From assembly GCF_007830445.1 (NCBI RefSeq), contig NZ_VLKR01000005.1:62001-126000 (forward strand): DNA of 64,000 nucleotides, written 5' to 3'. Positions 24,959 through 34,967 of the stretch are shown in pieces (within the stretch, counting starts at the first letter, position 1; every line of letters starts with the position of its first letter). The translations under genes and the position numbers were made by a program. Below the pieces are notes generated by a model, which did not search any database, was not told the DNA's origin, and saw nothing but the letters and a program-made list of their open reading frames with translations. The DNA comes from Sphingobacterium siyangense. Its GTDB lineage: Bacteria > Bacteroidota > Bacteroidia > Sphingobacteriales > Sphingobacteriaceae.

Positions 24959-26674
24959 ATGGCAAATCTAAATATTGACAGTGAAAAAAACAGAACCTAC
25001 GATGCGATCGTGATCGGTTCGGGAATTAGTGGCGGTTGGTCCGCAAAAGAGTTGTGCGAGAAGGGCTTGAAAACATTGGTTTTGGAACGCGGACGTGATG
25101 TGCAACATATCAAGGATTACCCAACCACCAATATGATGCCTTGGGAGTTTGAACATCGGAATGAAATGCCTTTCAAAGTAAAAGAAGAAAATCCGATTGT
25201 CAGCAAATGTTATGCATTCCATGAAGATGCAGCCCATTTTTTTGTAAAAGACAAGGAACACCCTTATATTCAAGAGAAACCTTTTGACTGGATCAGAGGC
25301 TATCAAGTTGGCGGCAAGTCGTTATTATGGGCGAGACAGACGCAACGTTGGTCTGACTTTGATTTCGAAGGGCCAGCGAGAGATGGTTTTGCCGTAGATT
25401 GGCCGATACGTTATGCTGATTTAGCACCTTGGTATGCTTATGTCGAAAAATTTGCTGGGATTGCAGGTAATCACGATGGACTTCCTGAATTGCCTGACGG
25501 TGAGTTTTTGCCAGGGTACCCCTTAAATATTGTCGAGAAGTATTTTAAAGAAAGCGTCCAAAAGAAATTTCCGGAGCGCAAAGTGATTTCAGCACGTTGT
25601 GCACACCTATCAAAACCAAATCAGATTCACATCGAACAAGGACGTGTACAGTGTCAGAATCGCGTACTTTGTCAGCGAGGATGTCCTTTTGGTGGATATT
25701 TCAGTTCCAATGCAACGACAATTCCTTGGGCGGCCAAAACCGGAAATATGACGCTACGTCCATTTTCGGTTGTTCATTCGATTCTCTATGATGAACAAAA
25801 GGGAAAGGCAGTGGGTGTACGTGTTATTGATACCAATACAAAAGAGGAAATTGATTTTTATGCCAAACTGATTTTTGTCAATGCGGCTGCAATCAATACG
25901 AATTTGATCTTATTGAATTCTAAATCGAACCGTTTTCCAAATGGTTTGGGTAATGATAGTGGTGTGCTCGGAAAATATGTTGCCTTTCACAACTATAGTG
26001 CACGCATTTATGCAGAGTATGAAGGGATGTTGGATTTTACGGCCGAAGGGCGGAATCCCGCAGGTGGAGGCTATATTCCACGTTTCAGAAACTTGCACAA
26101 ACAGGAAACGGACTTTTTAAGGGGCTATGCTGCCGGTTTCGGAGCTTCGCGTAGTAAAGAGTCGGATCGTTCGGGTTTAGGGCTAGATCTGAAGAACAAT
26201 TTGTTGAATCCTAAATTAGGTGTTTGGCAGGTTGGATCTCACATGATGGGTGAAACGATACCAAAAGAATCAGGAATGGTTTCATTGGATAGCAGTAAGA
26301 AAGATGACTGGGGTATTCCATTGTTAAAAATTGCTGTCGATTATGATGAGAATGATGAAAAAATGAAAAAGGATTACATCGCTGTCATGACGGAGATGTT
26401 TACGGATGCTGGCTTCACAAACATTCGCCCGGATTCACACTGGCAGGCTCCAGGTTTGGATATCCATGAAATGGGCGGTGCACGTATGGGGCACGACCCG
26501 AAAACTTCGGTATTGAATAAATGGAATCAGATGCATGCTGTGAAAAACGTTTTTGTCACAGACGGTGCAAGTATGACCTCGACATCAACACAAAATCCTT
26601 CATTGACCTATATGGCATTTTCGGCACGATCTGTCGATTATGCGATTAGCGAGATGAAGAAAGGAAATATTTAG
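24959..26674 (+). CDS. GMC-family oxidoreductase (flavoprotein partner of the preceding gene)
   Basis: 571 aa. FAD-dependent dehydrogenase of sugars or sugar acids. The dinucleotide-binding motif is GSGISGG near the N-terminus; the signature region WIRGYQVGGKSLLWA, the substrate-side HEMGGARMG and the C-terminal VTDGASMTSTSTQNPSLTYM are all family hallmarks. The C-x3-C-x5-C cluster in RVQCQNRVLCQRGCPFGG is also found in related gluconate and glucoside dehydrogenases. No signal of its own: it is probably carried out by the Tat-type subunit 3. Electron acceptor unknown; a sugar oxidation role fits the nearby polysaccharide locus. Confidence 0.9.
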   Translation: MANLNIDSEKNRTYDAIVIGSGISGGWSAKELCEKGLKTLVLERGRDVQHIKDYPTTNMMPWEFEHRNEMPFKVKEENPIVSKCYAFHEDAAHFFVKDKEHPYIQEKPFDWIRGYQVGGKSLLWARQTQRWSDFDFEGPARDGFAVDWPIRYADLAPWYAYVEKFAGIAGNHDGLPELPDGEFLPGYPLNIVEKYFKESVQKKFPERKVISARCAHLSKPNQIHIEQGRVQCQNRVLCQRGCPFGGYFSSNATTIPWAAKTGNMTLRPFSVVHSILYDEQKGKAVGVRVIDTNTKEEIDFYAKLIFVNAAAINTNLILLNSKSNRFPNGLGNDSGVLGKYVAFHNYSARIYAEYEGMLDFTAEGRNPAGGGYIPRFRNLHKQETDFLRGYAAGFGASRSKESDRSGLGLDLKNNLLNPKLGVWQVGSHMMGETIPKESGMVSLDSSKKDDWGIPLLKIAVDYDENDEKMKKDYIAVMTEMFTDAGFTNIRPDSHWQAPGLDIHEMGGARMGHDPKTSVLNKWNQMHAVKNVFVTDGASMTSTSTQNPSLTYMAFSARSVDYAISEMKKGNI

Positions 26675-27097
26675 TTTACCGGGGAAAGGTTTTGAAAATA
26701 AATCTTTCCTTTGTAAAATTAAAGTGCTATCTTTCCACCCGAATAGCACGTTAAAACCAAGAAAGAATAACCAAAAAGGAAAACAATAACGAATAAACAA
26801 TTAATGAACCAATAAGTAATCAAAAAAAAGCAATTAAAAAACCAAAATAGGAAACCAAAAAATTTTACAACAAAAGCAAAAGCGATTTAGCAGACTTTAT
26901 TGCAGATTCTATGCGGCAATAATACCATAGACATTTGAACCCAAACGTTTTCTGTTAAGTGAAAGCAATGGAATATAGCAGGCAATTTTAAGAAAGCAGA
27001 TCGATTTTAAAACGATTAATTAAGGGAAACTAAATTAAACTAGACGTTCTAAGTATCTTTTTGCTAAAACGTTTTTATAAACCAAATCACTATTAAT
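26675..27097 (+). other. A-rich leader region upstream of the SusC remnant
   Basis: No gene. Bases 26750-26880 are very rich in A and poor in G on the plus strand, as often seen in leaders of Bacteroidota surface-protein genes. A short GGAAAG / CTTTCC stem near 26684-26710 might end the GMC transcript. Confidence 0.4.
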
Positions 27098-27289
27098 ATG
27101 AGCAAAGTTGACGTAAAATCACTTGCGCAGCTTGGGAAAAAATCAAAGTTATTTTTCTCATTGGCTGTCATTGCTGGTACTTTCCAACAAGTCAATGCCG
27201 CGGTCGGAACTTCAGCCAATTACGATGGAAAATCCTTCGTAAAAGAAGTAAACCATGTGCAGCAGCAAGTTAAAGGACGTTTTTTTTAA
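27098..27289 (+). pseudogene. Truncated SusC-like gene: signal peptide and first residues only
   Basis: 63 codons that align with the first 60 residues of the intact SusC at 27437: MSKVDVKSLAQLGKKSKLFF versus MSRIDLESFARLTKNTKLFF, then SLAVIAGT versus SLAIIAGT, and a final QVKGRFF versus LIKGKVQD. The frame then ends in a T8 run with TAA. The 35 bases before the ATG also match the region before the intact gene (TATAAACCAAATCACTA). It is the start of a second SusC gene whose body has been lost. It could still make a small exported peptide. Confidence 0.7.
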
Positions 27290-27390
27290 AAATAAATGAT
27301 TAATAATTCATAGGGTTTAATCTATTACGATAGAAATGAGGCTCACGTATTCGTATTAATTTTTTAAAAACTAATTAAACATGATCGTTT

Positions 27391-27398
27391 TAGTTTTG
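27391..27398 (+). promoter_or_regulatory. Candidate -7 box of the susC operon
   Basis: TAGTTTTG matches TAnnTTTG, 39 bases before the susC ATG. No -33 TTTG is visible at 19-21 bases. Confidence 0.3.
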
Positions 27399-27436
27399 AT
27401 CAGCTAAACGTTTTATAAACCAAAATCACTAGTTAT

Positions 27437-30400
27437 ATGAGCAGAATCGATTTAGAATCATTTGCCCGCTTAACGAAAAATACCAAGCTGTTTTTTTCGT
27501 TGGCTATTATCGCAGGGACGATACATCAGGCAAATGCGCATGTCATCGCCAAGAGGGAAGATCCAAAAGAGACCTTTACCCATAAGGTCGCTAAGTTTCA
27601 GGGTTTAATTAAAGGAAAGGTACAGGATGCAAAGACTGGAGAAGGGATCTCCGGTGTTTCGGTTACCGTCAAGGGATCAGCAAAAGGTACAACATCGGAT
27701 GGCCAAGGTAATTTTGCCCTGCAAGCCAAGATAGGAGATGTCCTGGTCGTTTCGTCCATTGGTTATCGAACAAACGAAGTCAAAGTAATAGGAAATGCCC
27801 CGATTGATATTCGACTATCCGCGACAGAAGACCAATTGGAGGAGGTTATTGTTGTCGGTTATGGTACGCAAAAGAAAAGTGAAGTGACTTCAGCAGTGGC
27901 CTCTGTAAAAGAAAAGGATTTCAATCAAGGTGGTATGCGCAACCCAATGGATCTGGTGCAAGGTAAAGTTGCCGGGCTAAACGTGACGAGAACCCAGGGC
28001 AGTAATCCAAATGCTGGTTCAGATATCCAATTGCGGGGTATGGCCTCCATGAAAGGCGGAAACTCCCCGCTGATTGTCATTGATGGCATTCCTGGTGGAA
28101 ATCTAGATTTGATCAAGCAAGGAGATATTGAATCCATAGACGTGTTAAAGGACGGATCTGCAGCGGCTATTTATGGGACGCGGGGTAATGGTGGTGTAAT
28201 TTTAGTAACCACTAAAAAAGGCAAATCTGGAGAACCACGATTTGAATATTATACCTATGGTCAACATGAGTCTGTCGCAAAGAAACCTTCGATGCTGAGT
28301 GCGCAGCAATTTAGAGATTATGTGGTCAACGGACAGAATAAACCTGATCTTGACCTTGGCGCTTCAACAGATTTGTATGACGAATTGATCAATAAAGGTA
28401 ATTTCTCAACATTCCATAATTTTGTTGCCAGCGGTGGTGGCGATAAATCCAACTACCGTGCTTCAATTAACTATGAAAATGCCGAAGGCATTGCTAAACA
28501 GAATGGACGTCAGCAATTTGGCGGTCGTGTCAATTTTTCGCAAACTGGATTAAAAGATCGATTGACTTTCTCCGGTAATATTGCTGCCAATTTCAATAAA
28601 GCAGATCTTTTGGGTGGAAAACCGGAATATTTCGAACAGGCAATCCAGCGCAATCCAACTGCTCCACTATACAATCCCGATGGAAGTTTCTACCAAACCC
28701 AGGGGTATAATAATTTTAATCCGTTGGATCGTATGGCCAACCGTGTAGATCAACGCAATCAGGAAACTTTTTCGGGAGACGCCCGTATGAAACTCAAGAT
28801 TATAGAACCATTGAGCATCTCAGCCTTCGGATCCTATCTTAGAAATAATTGGAACGATCGTCAATATCGGTCGATCAAAGATTGGGACCAACGCCAAAAT
28901 TCTGAGTATCAGGGTATGGGCTATGCCTGGAAAAGAAATGAGTTAAATTGGTCCAAGACCTTTGAAACCACAATTGATTACAACCAAACATTCAACGACA
29001 AGCATAATATAACGGGTTTACTCGGTTACAGTTTTCAATATAATGGTTATGAGCGATTTGAGATGTCCAATAATGGTTTTACAACAGACGCTTTTCAAGA
29101 CTGGAATATGGGAAGTGGTACGGCTCTGACAAATACAAAACTTCCGCGACCATCGATGGGCTCATTTAAGGAAGACAATAAACTGATTGCCTTTTTTGGA
29201 CGGGTAAATTATAATTATGACCAAAAGTATTTTGTGAGTGCAATTCTCCGTCGGGAGGGCTCCTCACGATTTGGTGCTAATCATAAATGGGGTAATTTCC
29301 CGGCGATTTCTGCGGGATGGACCATTACCAATGAAGACTTTTTCTCCAATAAAGAGCTTGTCAACAATCTGAAGCTCCGTGTAGGGTATGGGGTAACCGG
29401 TAATCAGGGTTTCCCGAATTACAATTCATTGATCTTGTTGGGAACAGGCGGGGTATATCCGCAGGATGGCATCTATTATCAAACGTATGGACCGACACAG
29501 AACCCCAATCCAGACTTAAAATGGGAACAAAAAGCCGAATTGAATATCGGGCTTGATTTTGGTTTGTGGAATAACCGACTAACAGGATCTCTGGATGTCT
29601 ATAATCGTAAAACCAAAGATTTATTATACCAATATAAGGCGCAACAGCCAGCCTATGTGAGTACAAACATTTGGTACAATGTAGGCGAGGTTTCGAATAA
29701 AGGTGTTGAATTGCAATTGTCTGGAGTTCCAATTCAAAAAGAAGATTTTAAATGGACGGTGGATTTTGCGGGAAGCTATCAAAAGAATAAACTCGTTACC
29801 ATGTCCAATGATATCTTTAAGAGTAATTGGATGACTTTTGGCGGTCTGCCCTCTCCAGGTAATCTTGGAGATGCCATTCGTCTTGAAGAAGGCGGTGAAA
29901 TTGGTTCCTTCTATGGAAAACGTTATGCGGGTCTGAATGATGCTGGAGAATGGCTCTTCTATAAAGCTGACGGCTCCAAGGCTACCATTGCGGATATAAA
30001 TGATAATGATCGCGCCTATATTGGAAATGGTGTTCCCAAATTCAATGCGTCGCTAGGTAACCGGTTTGCCTATAAGGGCTTCGATCTGACCGTATTTTTC
30101 AGAGGGAAATTTAAGTATGATATTTTAAATACAGCGGATATGTTCTTTGGTAATCAAAAATGGTTGCCTAATAATGTTTTCGAAAGTGCTTTTACTAAAC
30201 ATGCCGACCTTAAACAGGATCCACAGTATTCGGATTACTACCTTGAGAATGGAAGTTTTGTGAAACTGGATAATATTACATTGGGATATAACTTTAAACT
30301 AAAGACTGATTATATCAAAAGTCTATATGTATATGCGACAGGGAGAAATATCGCAACCATGACCAAATATACGGGGATTGATCCAGAGTTGCAGGATACA

Positions 30401-30481
30401 GGTTTTGAAGCAGGGATTGATTCGCGCAGTTTCTATCCAAGAACAAGATCTTGGACAATTGGTTTAAATGTTGGATTTTAA
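27437..30481 (+). CDS. SusC/RagA-type TonB-linked outer-membrane transporter
   Basis: 1014 aa. Imports glycan fragments across the outer membrane with the SusD-like lid protein. Order: signal peptide (FFSLAIIAGTIHQANA), carboxypeptidase-regulatory-like domain (about 55-130, GKVQDAKTGEGISGVSVTV), the SusC signature EEVIVVGYGTQKK, plug domain (VQGKVAGLNVTRTQGSNP to GNGGVILVTTKKG), and a beta-barrel ending in aromatic Phe (WTIGLNVGF). Length is normal and all parts are intact. First gene of an operon with susD (12 bases) and GH76. A truncated copy of its beginning lies just upstream. Confidence 0.95.
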   Translation: MSRIDLESFARLTKNTKLFFSLAIIAGTIHQANAHVIAKREDPKETFTHKVAKFQGLIKGKVQDAKTGEGISGVSVTVKGSAKGTTSDGQGNFALQAKIGDVLVVSSIGYRTNEVKVIGNAPIDIRLSATEDQLEEVIVVGYGTQKKSEVTSAVASVKEKDFNQGGMRNPMDLVQGKVAGLNVTRTQGSNPNAGSDIQLRGMASMKGGNSPLIVIDGIPGGNLDLIKQGDIESIDVLKDGSAAAIYGTRGNGGVILVTTKKGKSGEPRFEYYTYGQHESVAKKPSMLSAQQFRDYVVNGQNKPDLDLGASTDLYDELINKGNFSTFHNFVASGGGDKSNYRASINYENAEGIAKQNGRQQFGGRVNFSQTGLKDRLTFSGNIAANFNKADLLGGKPEYFEQAIQRNPTAPLYNPDGSFYQTQGYNNFNPLDRMANRVDQRNQETFSGDARMKLKIIEPLSISAFGSYLRNNWNDRQYRSIKDWDQRQNSEYQGMGYAWKRNELNWSKTFETTIDYNQTFNDKHNITGLLGYSFQYNGYERFEMSNNGFTTDAFQDWNMGSGTALTNTKLPRPSMGSFKEDNKLIAFFGRVNYNYDQKYFVSAILRREGSSRFGANHKWGNFPAISAGWTITNEDFFSNKELVNNLKLRVGYGVTGNQGFPNYNSLILLGTGGVYPQDGIYYQTYGPTQNPNPDLKWEQKAELNIGLDFGLWNNRLTGSLDVYNRKTKDLLYQYKAQQPAYVSTNIWYNVGEVSNKGVELQLSGVPIQKEDFKWTVDFAGSYQKNKLVTMSNDIFKSNWMTFGGLPSPGNLGDAIRLEEGGEIGSFYGKRYAGLNDAGEWLFYKADGSKATIADINDNDRAYIGNGVPKFNASLGNRFAYKGFDLTVFFRGKFKYDILNTADMFFGNQKWLPNNVFESAFTKHADLKQDPQYSDYYLENGSFVKLDNITLGYNFKLKTDYIKSLYVYATGRNIATMTKYTGIDPELQDTGFEAGIDSRSFYPRTRSWTIGLNVGF

Positions 30482-30493
30482 AATAGTAAGGTT

Positions 30494-32125
30494 ATGAAAA
30501 AAACAAATAAATATTTATTCGCCATTCTGAGCACTGTTACCTTAGGTATCTCTTTTAGTTCCTGCACCAAGTTGGATGAGACAGTGTATAGTAAGATCAA
30601 GGATGATAATTTTTATAAGAATAAACGGGAGGTTATGCAAGCTGCGCTCCGCCCTTTTACACATATGCAGGCCTGGCTTGCACCTACAGGTGGAAATGGC
30701 TTTTATTATCATTCCGAATTAAGTGCCGATCAGGTGGCCTGGCCGCAAAAGGGACGCCATGGATATGACGGTGGAGACCATATCCGGCAGCACTATCATA
30801 CCTGGACAAGCAATGAAAGCCGAATGCGTGGGGCCTGGGAGTTGATGTGGGGCGGCGTTGGCTATGTCAATAATGCTATTCAGGATATTGAGAAACTTGA
30901 TATCGCTAAAATTGCGGATCTGACAGAGGATGAACGCACGCAAATACTTGTGCAATTAAAAGTAATGCGGGCATTTCACTACATTAAGATAATGGATCTT
31001 TGGGGCAACGTTCCTATCGTGACAAAGGTAGCCGATCCTATTAACCCCGAAACCAAACCGAGAACAGAGGTTTTTGCATTTGTGCAGAAGGAGCTGGAAG
31101 AAAATGTGGATAAGTTGCCTAAAACCTCGGCCAGTAATATCGGTCAGGTATCTATGGCTGCGGGTTATGCCATGCTGGCTGAACTCTATCTCAATGCCGA
31201 AAAATGGTCGGGTAAGGCAATGAATGATGAATGTATCGCTGCTTGTGATAAGATTATTTCCGGACAGGCTGGCGGCATTGGAGGGGCTCCCAAATTGAGC
31301 CCTGATTTGAATGCATTGTTCAGTAATACCAATTCGGCGAATCCGGAATCCTTATTTCAATTTCAATATAGCAGACAGGCGGGGTTTACATTCAATTGGT
31401 CGGGATTCTATATGAGTTATGACTATATGAAGGAAGTGCTCAAAGTTGGTTACGGTGGATGGAATGCATTTGTTGTTATCCCTACCGCATTTAATGCCTA
31501 TGCTGAAAATGACTTGCGGAAGAAAGAATGGTTTTTGTTTGGACCACAATATAAATACGGCACCACTACACCTGTATTGGGAACGGAAGAGTATTCAGGT
31601 AAACCGCTGGTGTTTGTCAATTCGATCCGCAGAGAAAGCGAAGGTGATAAAACTTCAGAAGGTGGTATGACAAAAGGAGAAGAGAATTCTGGAGCTCGAT
31701 TTAATAAATATAAATCAGGTACCTTGGACGATGCCAACTACTGGGAGAATGATTATATTATTTATCGTTTAACGGAGATCTATTTCGATAAAGCTGAAGC
31801 ACTTATGCGTAAGAATGGTGGAAAAGCCAGTAGTGAGGCTGTGGAGTTGGTCAATGAATCCAGAAAAAGAGCATTTAGTAAGGCTGACTGGCCTATGGCG
31901 CAGTATACTGTCGCTACATTGACGCTGGATGAATTACTTGCGGAACGGGGACGTGAATTTATTTTTGAAGGAAAGCGCCGGACAGATCTAATCCGATTCG
32001 GAAAATATATATCCGGATCTTGGTGGGATCATAAAGCTACGAACGATAAGAATAAAGAACTATATGCGGTACCGATGGATCAATTGGCAATCAATCCCAA
32101 TTTAAAACAAAACCCTGGTTATTAA
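30494..32125 (+). CDS. SusD/RagB-type surface glycan-binding lipoprotein
   Basis: 543 aa. Lipobox ending at Cys24 (LGISFSSCTKLDE), so the protein is anchored at the surface. The N-terminal helical repeats (WELMWGGVGYVNNAIQDIEK, QLKVMRAFHYIKIMDLWGNV) and the C-terminal LLAERGREFIFEGKRRTDLI are SusD hallmarks. It captures the glycan and closes over the SusC barrel. It follows susC by 12 bases. The neighbouring GH76 gene suggests an alpha-mannan-type ligand, which is inference from context. Confidence 0.94.
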   Translation: MKKTNKYLFAILSTVTLGISFSSCTKLDETVYSKIKDDNFYKNKREVMQAALRPFTHMQAWLAPTGGNGFYYHSELSADQVAWPQKGRHGYDGGDHIRQHYHTWTSNESRMRGAWELMWGGVGYVNNAIQDIEKLDIAKIADLTEDERTQILVQLKVMRAFHYIKIMDLWGNVPIVTKVADPINPETKPRTEVFAFVQKELEENVDKLPKTSASNIGQVSMAAGYAMLAELYLNAEKWSGKAMNDECIAACDKIISGQAGGIGGAPKLSPDLNALFSNTNSANPESLFQFQYSRQAGFTFNWSGFYMSYDYMKEVLKVGYGGWNAFVVIPTAFNAYAENDLRKKEWFLFGPQYKYGTTTPVLGTEEYSGKPLVFVNSIRRESEGDKTSEGGMTKGEENSGARFNKYKSGTLDDANYWENDYIIYRLTEIYFDKAEALMRKNGGKASSEAVELVNESRKRAFSKADWPMAQYTVATLTLDELLAERGREFIFEGKRRTDLIRFGKYISGSWWDHKATNDKNKELYAVPMDQLAINPNLKQNPGY

Positions 32126-32132
32126 TGTTCAG

Positions 32133-32165
32133 GAATAGTAGATGCCGCATAGGTATCTACTATTC
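32133..32165 (+). terminator. Hairpin between susD and the GH76 gene
   Basis: A stem of 11 perfect pairs (32133-32143 with 32155-32165), extended by three more pairs towards a 5-base loop, followed by TTTTA. Probably a partial terminator that lowers GH76 expression relative to susCD. Confidence 0.6.
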
Positions 32166-32180
32166 TTTTACCTAAAACAC

Positions 32181-33347
32181 ATGAAAAGATATTTTACGTT
32201 GTTTCTTCTGAACTTTATTGGTGTAACCTTATTTGCACAGAAAAATAATTTTCAGAACTATGCTATCCAAACTTTAGATAGCATCTATAGCAAGTTTGGA
32301 AATACCAAGAATCAGCTCTTGGCTGAAAAATATCCCTTTGATGAAAACTTCAAAGCTGATTATTTGGATAATAATCAACAGGCAGCACAGCAAAAGAAAT
32401 ATGCTTATCTATGGCCTTTCTCGGGTAGTTTCTCGGCTGTAAATACCTTGATGGAATTACCAAAAACAAAAAAGGCATTTCAGTTCATACTTGACAAAAA
32501 AGTCCTGATGGGGTTACAGGAATATAGAGATGAAAGTAGGTCGCCTATTGGCTATGCTTCTTATTTAAATACAGCTCCTCCCTCGGATCGTTTTTATGAC
32601 GATAATATCTGGTTGGGTATCGATTTTACAGATAGCTATATCCATACAAAAAAAATAAACTACCTGACTTCGGCCAAAGAGATCTGGAATTTTGTAAAGA
32701 GTGGGGAGGATGATAAATTAGGCGGTGGCGTTTATTGGTGTGAACAGAAAAAGGAATCTAAAAATACGTGTTCGAATGCACCAGCAAGTGTATTTGCACT
32801 GAAGTTATTTATGGCAACCAATGATAGGTACTATCTGGAAGAAGGGGAGCGTCTTTATGAATGGACAAAAAGAAATCTTCAGGATCCCGAAGATAAGTTG
32901 TATTGGGACAATATGCAGCTCAATGGAAAGATTGGAAAAGCTAAGTTTTCGTACAACGCCGGACAAATGTTGCAGGCGGCAGCCTTGCTTTATAAACTAA
33001 CGAAAAATAAGCAGTACCTTGAAGATGCGCAACAGCTGGCTGAGGCTTGCCTGGGATATTTTTTTGAGAAAAGTGGCGAACTGAGTTTTCCAAAACTAAA
33101 AAATAGCAATTTATGGTTTCATGCGGTAATGATGCGCGGTTATATGGAGCTTGCTGCGGTGAATGGCAACCAAAAGTATCTTGCAATTTTTTATGAAAAC
33201 CTTGAATTTGCCTGGAAGCATATGCGCGACAAAGAAGGGCTTTTCAGCCCAGACTGGACTTTGAAGGATCAACATCAATCGAAGTGGCTCCTTGATCAAT
33301 GTGCTTTTGTCGAGATGTATGCACGGTTGGCAAAAGCTGGGTACTGA
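32181..33347 (+). CDS. Glycoside hydrolase family 76 protein (alpha-1,6-mannanase-like)
   Basis: About 388 aa. A signal peptide (YFTLFLLNFIGVTLFAQ) precedes an (alpha/alpha)6-type barrel. The paired catalytic aspartates of GH76 are in DRFYDDNIWLG near residue 139; the KLGGGVYWCEQ and NAPASVFALKLF segments are also typical. GH76 enzymes cut alpha-1,6-mannose backbones, as in yeast mannan. ATG 32181 is preferred because the upstream frame start at 32142 lies inside the hairpin and lacks a signal. It is the catalytic member of the susCD locus. Confidence 0.85.
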   Translation: MKRYFTLFLLNFIGVTLFAQKNNFQNYAIQTLDSIYSKFGNTKNQLLAEKYPFDENFKADYLDNNQQAAQQKKYAYLWPFSGSFSAVNTLMELPKTKKAFQFILDKKVLMGLQEYRDESRSPIGYASYLNTAPPSDRFYDDNIWLGIDFTDSYIHTKKINYLTSAKEIWNFVKSGEDDKLGGGVYWCEQKKESKNTCSNAPASVFALKLFMATNDRYYLEEGERLYEWTKRNLQDPEDKLYWDNMQLNGKIGKAKFSYNAGQMLQAAALLYKLTKNKQYLEDAQQLAEACLGYFFEKSGELSFPKLKNSNLWFHAVMMRGYMELAAVNGNQKYLAIFYENLEFAWKHMRDKEGLFSPDWTLKDQHQSKWLLDQCAFVEMYARLAKAGY

Positions 33348-33398
33348 TCCCTTATTATCTGCGTGACTTGTAAAATATGATGTTGATCTAGCATGTGA

Positions 33399-33911
33399 GC
33401 GATTCATTGGATAGGCGGGAGATCAGGTTATTTGATTGATAACAAAGTCGTTCAAAAGGTCATTAATACCAAAGATGATGATGAAGCGGCTTTGAATACC
33501 ACCGTGGACATTATAAAGAAAGAGAAACCGACCATTACTTTTGTGCATTTCGATCAACCTGATGGTGTAGGGCACAATATTGGACATAATACCCCGGAAT
33601 ACTATGCCGAGCTAAAACAGGTCGACAGACGCATAGGCACTTTGCAGCAGGCGGTAAAAGATGCGGGAATAGCTGATGAAACAATTTTTGTTATTGCTGC
33701 GGATCACGGTGGCACAGGAAAAGGACACGGTGGTAAATCGCTGGCGGAGGTGGAGATTCCCTGGGTAATGACCGGACCTGGTGTACCCAAAGGGAAAGAA
33801 ATTAAGGAAACTTTGATGATTTATGATATCGCGCCTACGTTAACTTGGTTGCTTGGTGCACCGCTTGATGCCGCTTGGCGCGGAAAGGCGATCAAAGCAT
33901 TCCAACAATAG
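33399..33911 (+). pseudogene. C-terminal part of a type I phosphodiesterase / alkaline phosphatase-like gene
   Basis: About 170 codons, open from 33399. They hold the second metal-binding half of the alkaline phosphatase superfamily: FVHFDQPDGVGHNIGH and IAADHGGTGKGHGG, followed by the usual ending IYDIAPTLTWLLGAPLDAAW. The N-terminal half with the catalytic Thr/Ser nucleophile and the first metal ligands is absent, and a stop is found at 33396-33398. No signal peptide is present. I read it as a 5'-deleted gene at the end of the polysaccharide locus; a functional short protein is unlikely. Confidence 0.75.
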
Positions 33912-33920
33912 TTGTTGCCC

Positions 33921-33968
33921 GTCAAACAAAAAGCCCCAAAGAAAACTCTTTGGGGCTTTTTGTTTGAC
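33921..33968. terminator. Strong bidirectional terminator
   Basis: A perfect 22-bp stem (33921-33942 with 33947-33968) with GGGGC core and T-run, between the phosphodiesterase remnant and the convergent nrdF. Confidence 0.92.
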
Positions 33969-33980
33969 AAATTGTCAATA

Positions 33981-34967
33981 TTATATATCTACGACCACAT
34001 CCATTTTAAAATCATCATCTTTTAGATGAACAATTTCCGTTGCTTTTTCGTAGTTAGTTGATTTCTTGGAGAAGAAGTCATGTTGTGTCGTTTCAGTATT
34101 CAATCCATTCAATACGATTGGGTTGACTTGTTTTACTTCGAAGATCGGATCAAAGCCCAAATTCATCAATGCTTTGTTGGCATTGTAACGAACATATTCT
34201 TTTACCTCTGCAGTTAAACCAACTTCAGTGTAGATCTCTTCTGTATATTTCAGCTCATTTTCATACAAATTGTAAAGCAAGGCCAGGAAACGAGCTTTTA
34301 CCTGATCTTGATTTTTTAATTTTTTGAATTGATCTTGGGCTATTAATCCAACGAATACACCGTGGATAGATTCGTCTGCGATAATTTTCTTAATGATATC
34401 GGCAGAAGCAACCATTTCGCCCTGTCCACATAACCATAATGGCAAGAAGAATCCAGAATAGAATAAGAAAGACTCCAATAATACGGATGCAGCCATTGCC
34501 ATATAAATCTCCTCTTCGGAAGCATCTTCTTTATCGATCGCGCGGTAGTAGCCATCAATCGTTTCTGCTTTGTATTGAAGATATTTATTTTGTTGAACCC
34601 ATTCGAAAATATCATTTATTTCGGCGGTCGTAGAAACTGTCGTGAAAATGGTGGAATACGATTTTGCATGGATAGCTTCCATCATACACATATACGACAA
34701 TACCGCTTTATTCTGTAAGGTGTCGATATGATCGATGATTTTAGGCATACCTGTATGGCTTTGAAGGGTATCCAAAAGGGTCAATCCTCCTAAAGCTTTT
34801 TTATACGCATCTTTCATTTCTGGACTGATACGTTTCCAGCTATCGATATCTTTTGATGGAATGTATTCCGTGTCGATCCAGAATTGACGGATATTTTGTT
34901 CCCAGAACATCAATACATAATCGTTCTCAGGGGTATTCCAGTTGACAGCTTTATATGTTTTACTCAT
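33981..34967 (-). CDS. nrdF: Class Ib ribonucleotide reductase, small (radical) subunit
   Basis: 328 aa. Makes the tyrosyl radical needed for dNTP synthesis using a di-manganese or di-iron site. Metal ligands are visible: Asp in GGLTLLDTLQS, Glu/His in EAIHAKSYS (with the radical Tyr in the same segment), Glu in LLESFLFYSGF, and Glu/His in ADESIHGVF. The LLDT and HAKSYS segments, together with nrdI and nrdH upstream, place it in class Ib rather than Ia. Last gene of nrdHIEF; it starts 132 bases after the nrdE stop. Confidence 0.94.
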   Translation of the reverse strand: MSKTYKAVNWNTPENDYVLMFWEQNIRQFWIDTEYIPSKDIDSWKRISPEMKDAYKKALGGLTLLDTLQSHTGMPKIIDHIDTLQNKAVLSYMCMMEAIHAKSYSTIFTTVSTTAEINDIFEWVQQNKYLQYKAETIDGYYRAIDKEDASEEEIYMAMAASVLLESFLFYSGFFLPLWLCGQGEMVASADIIKKIIADESIHGVFVGLIAQDQFKKLKNQDQVKARFLALLYNLYENELKYTEEIYTEVGLTAEVKEYVRYNANKALMNLGFDPIFEVKQVNPIVLNGLNTETTQHDFFSKKSTNYEKATEIVHLKDDDFKMDVVVDI

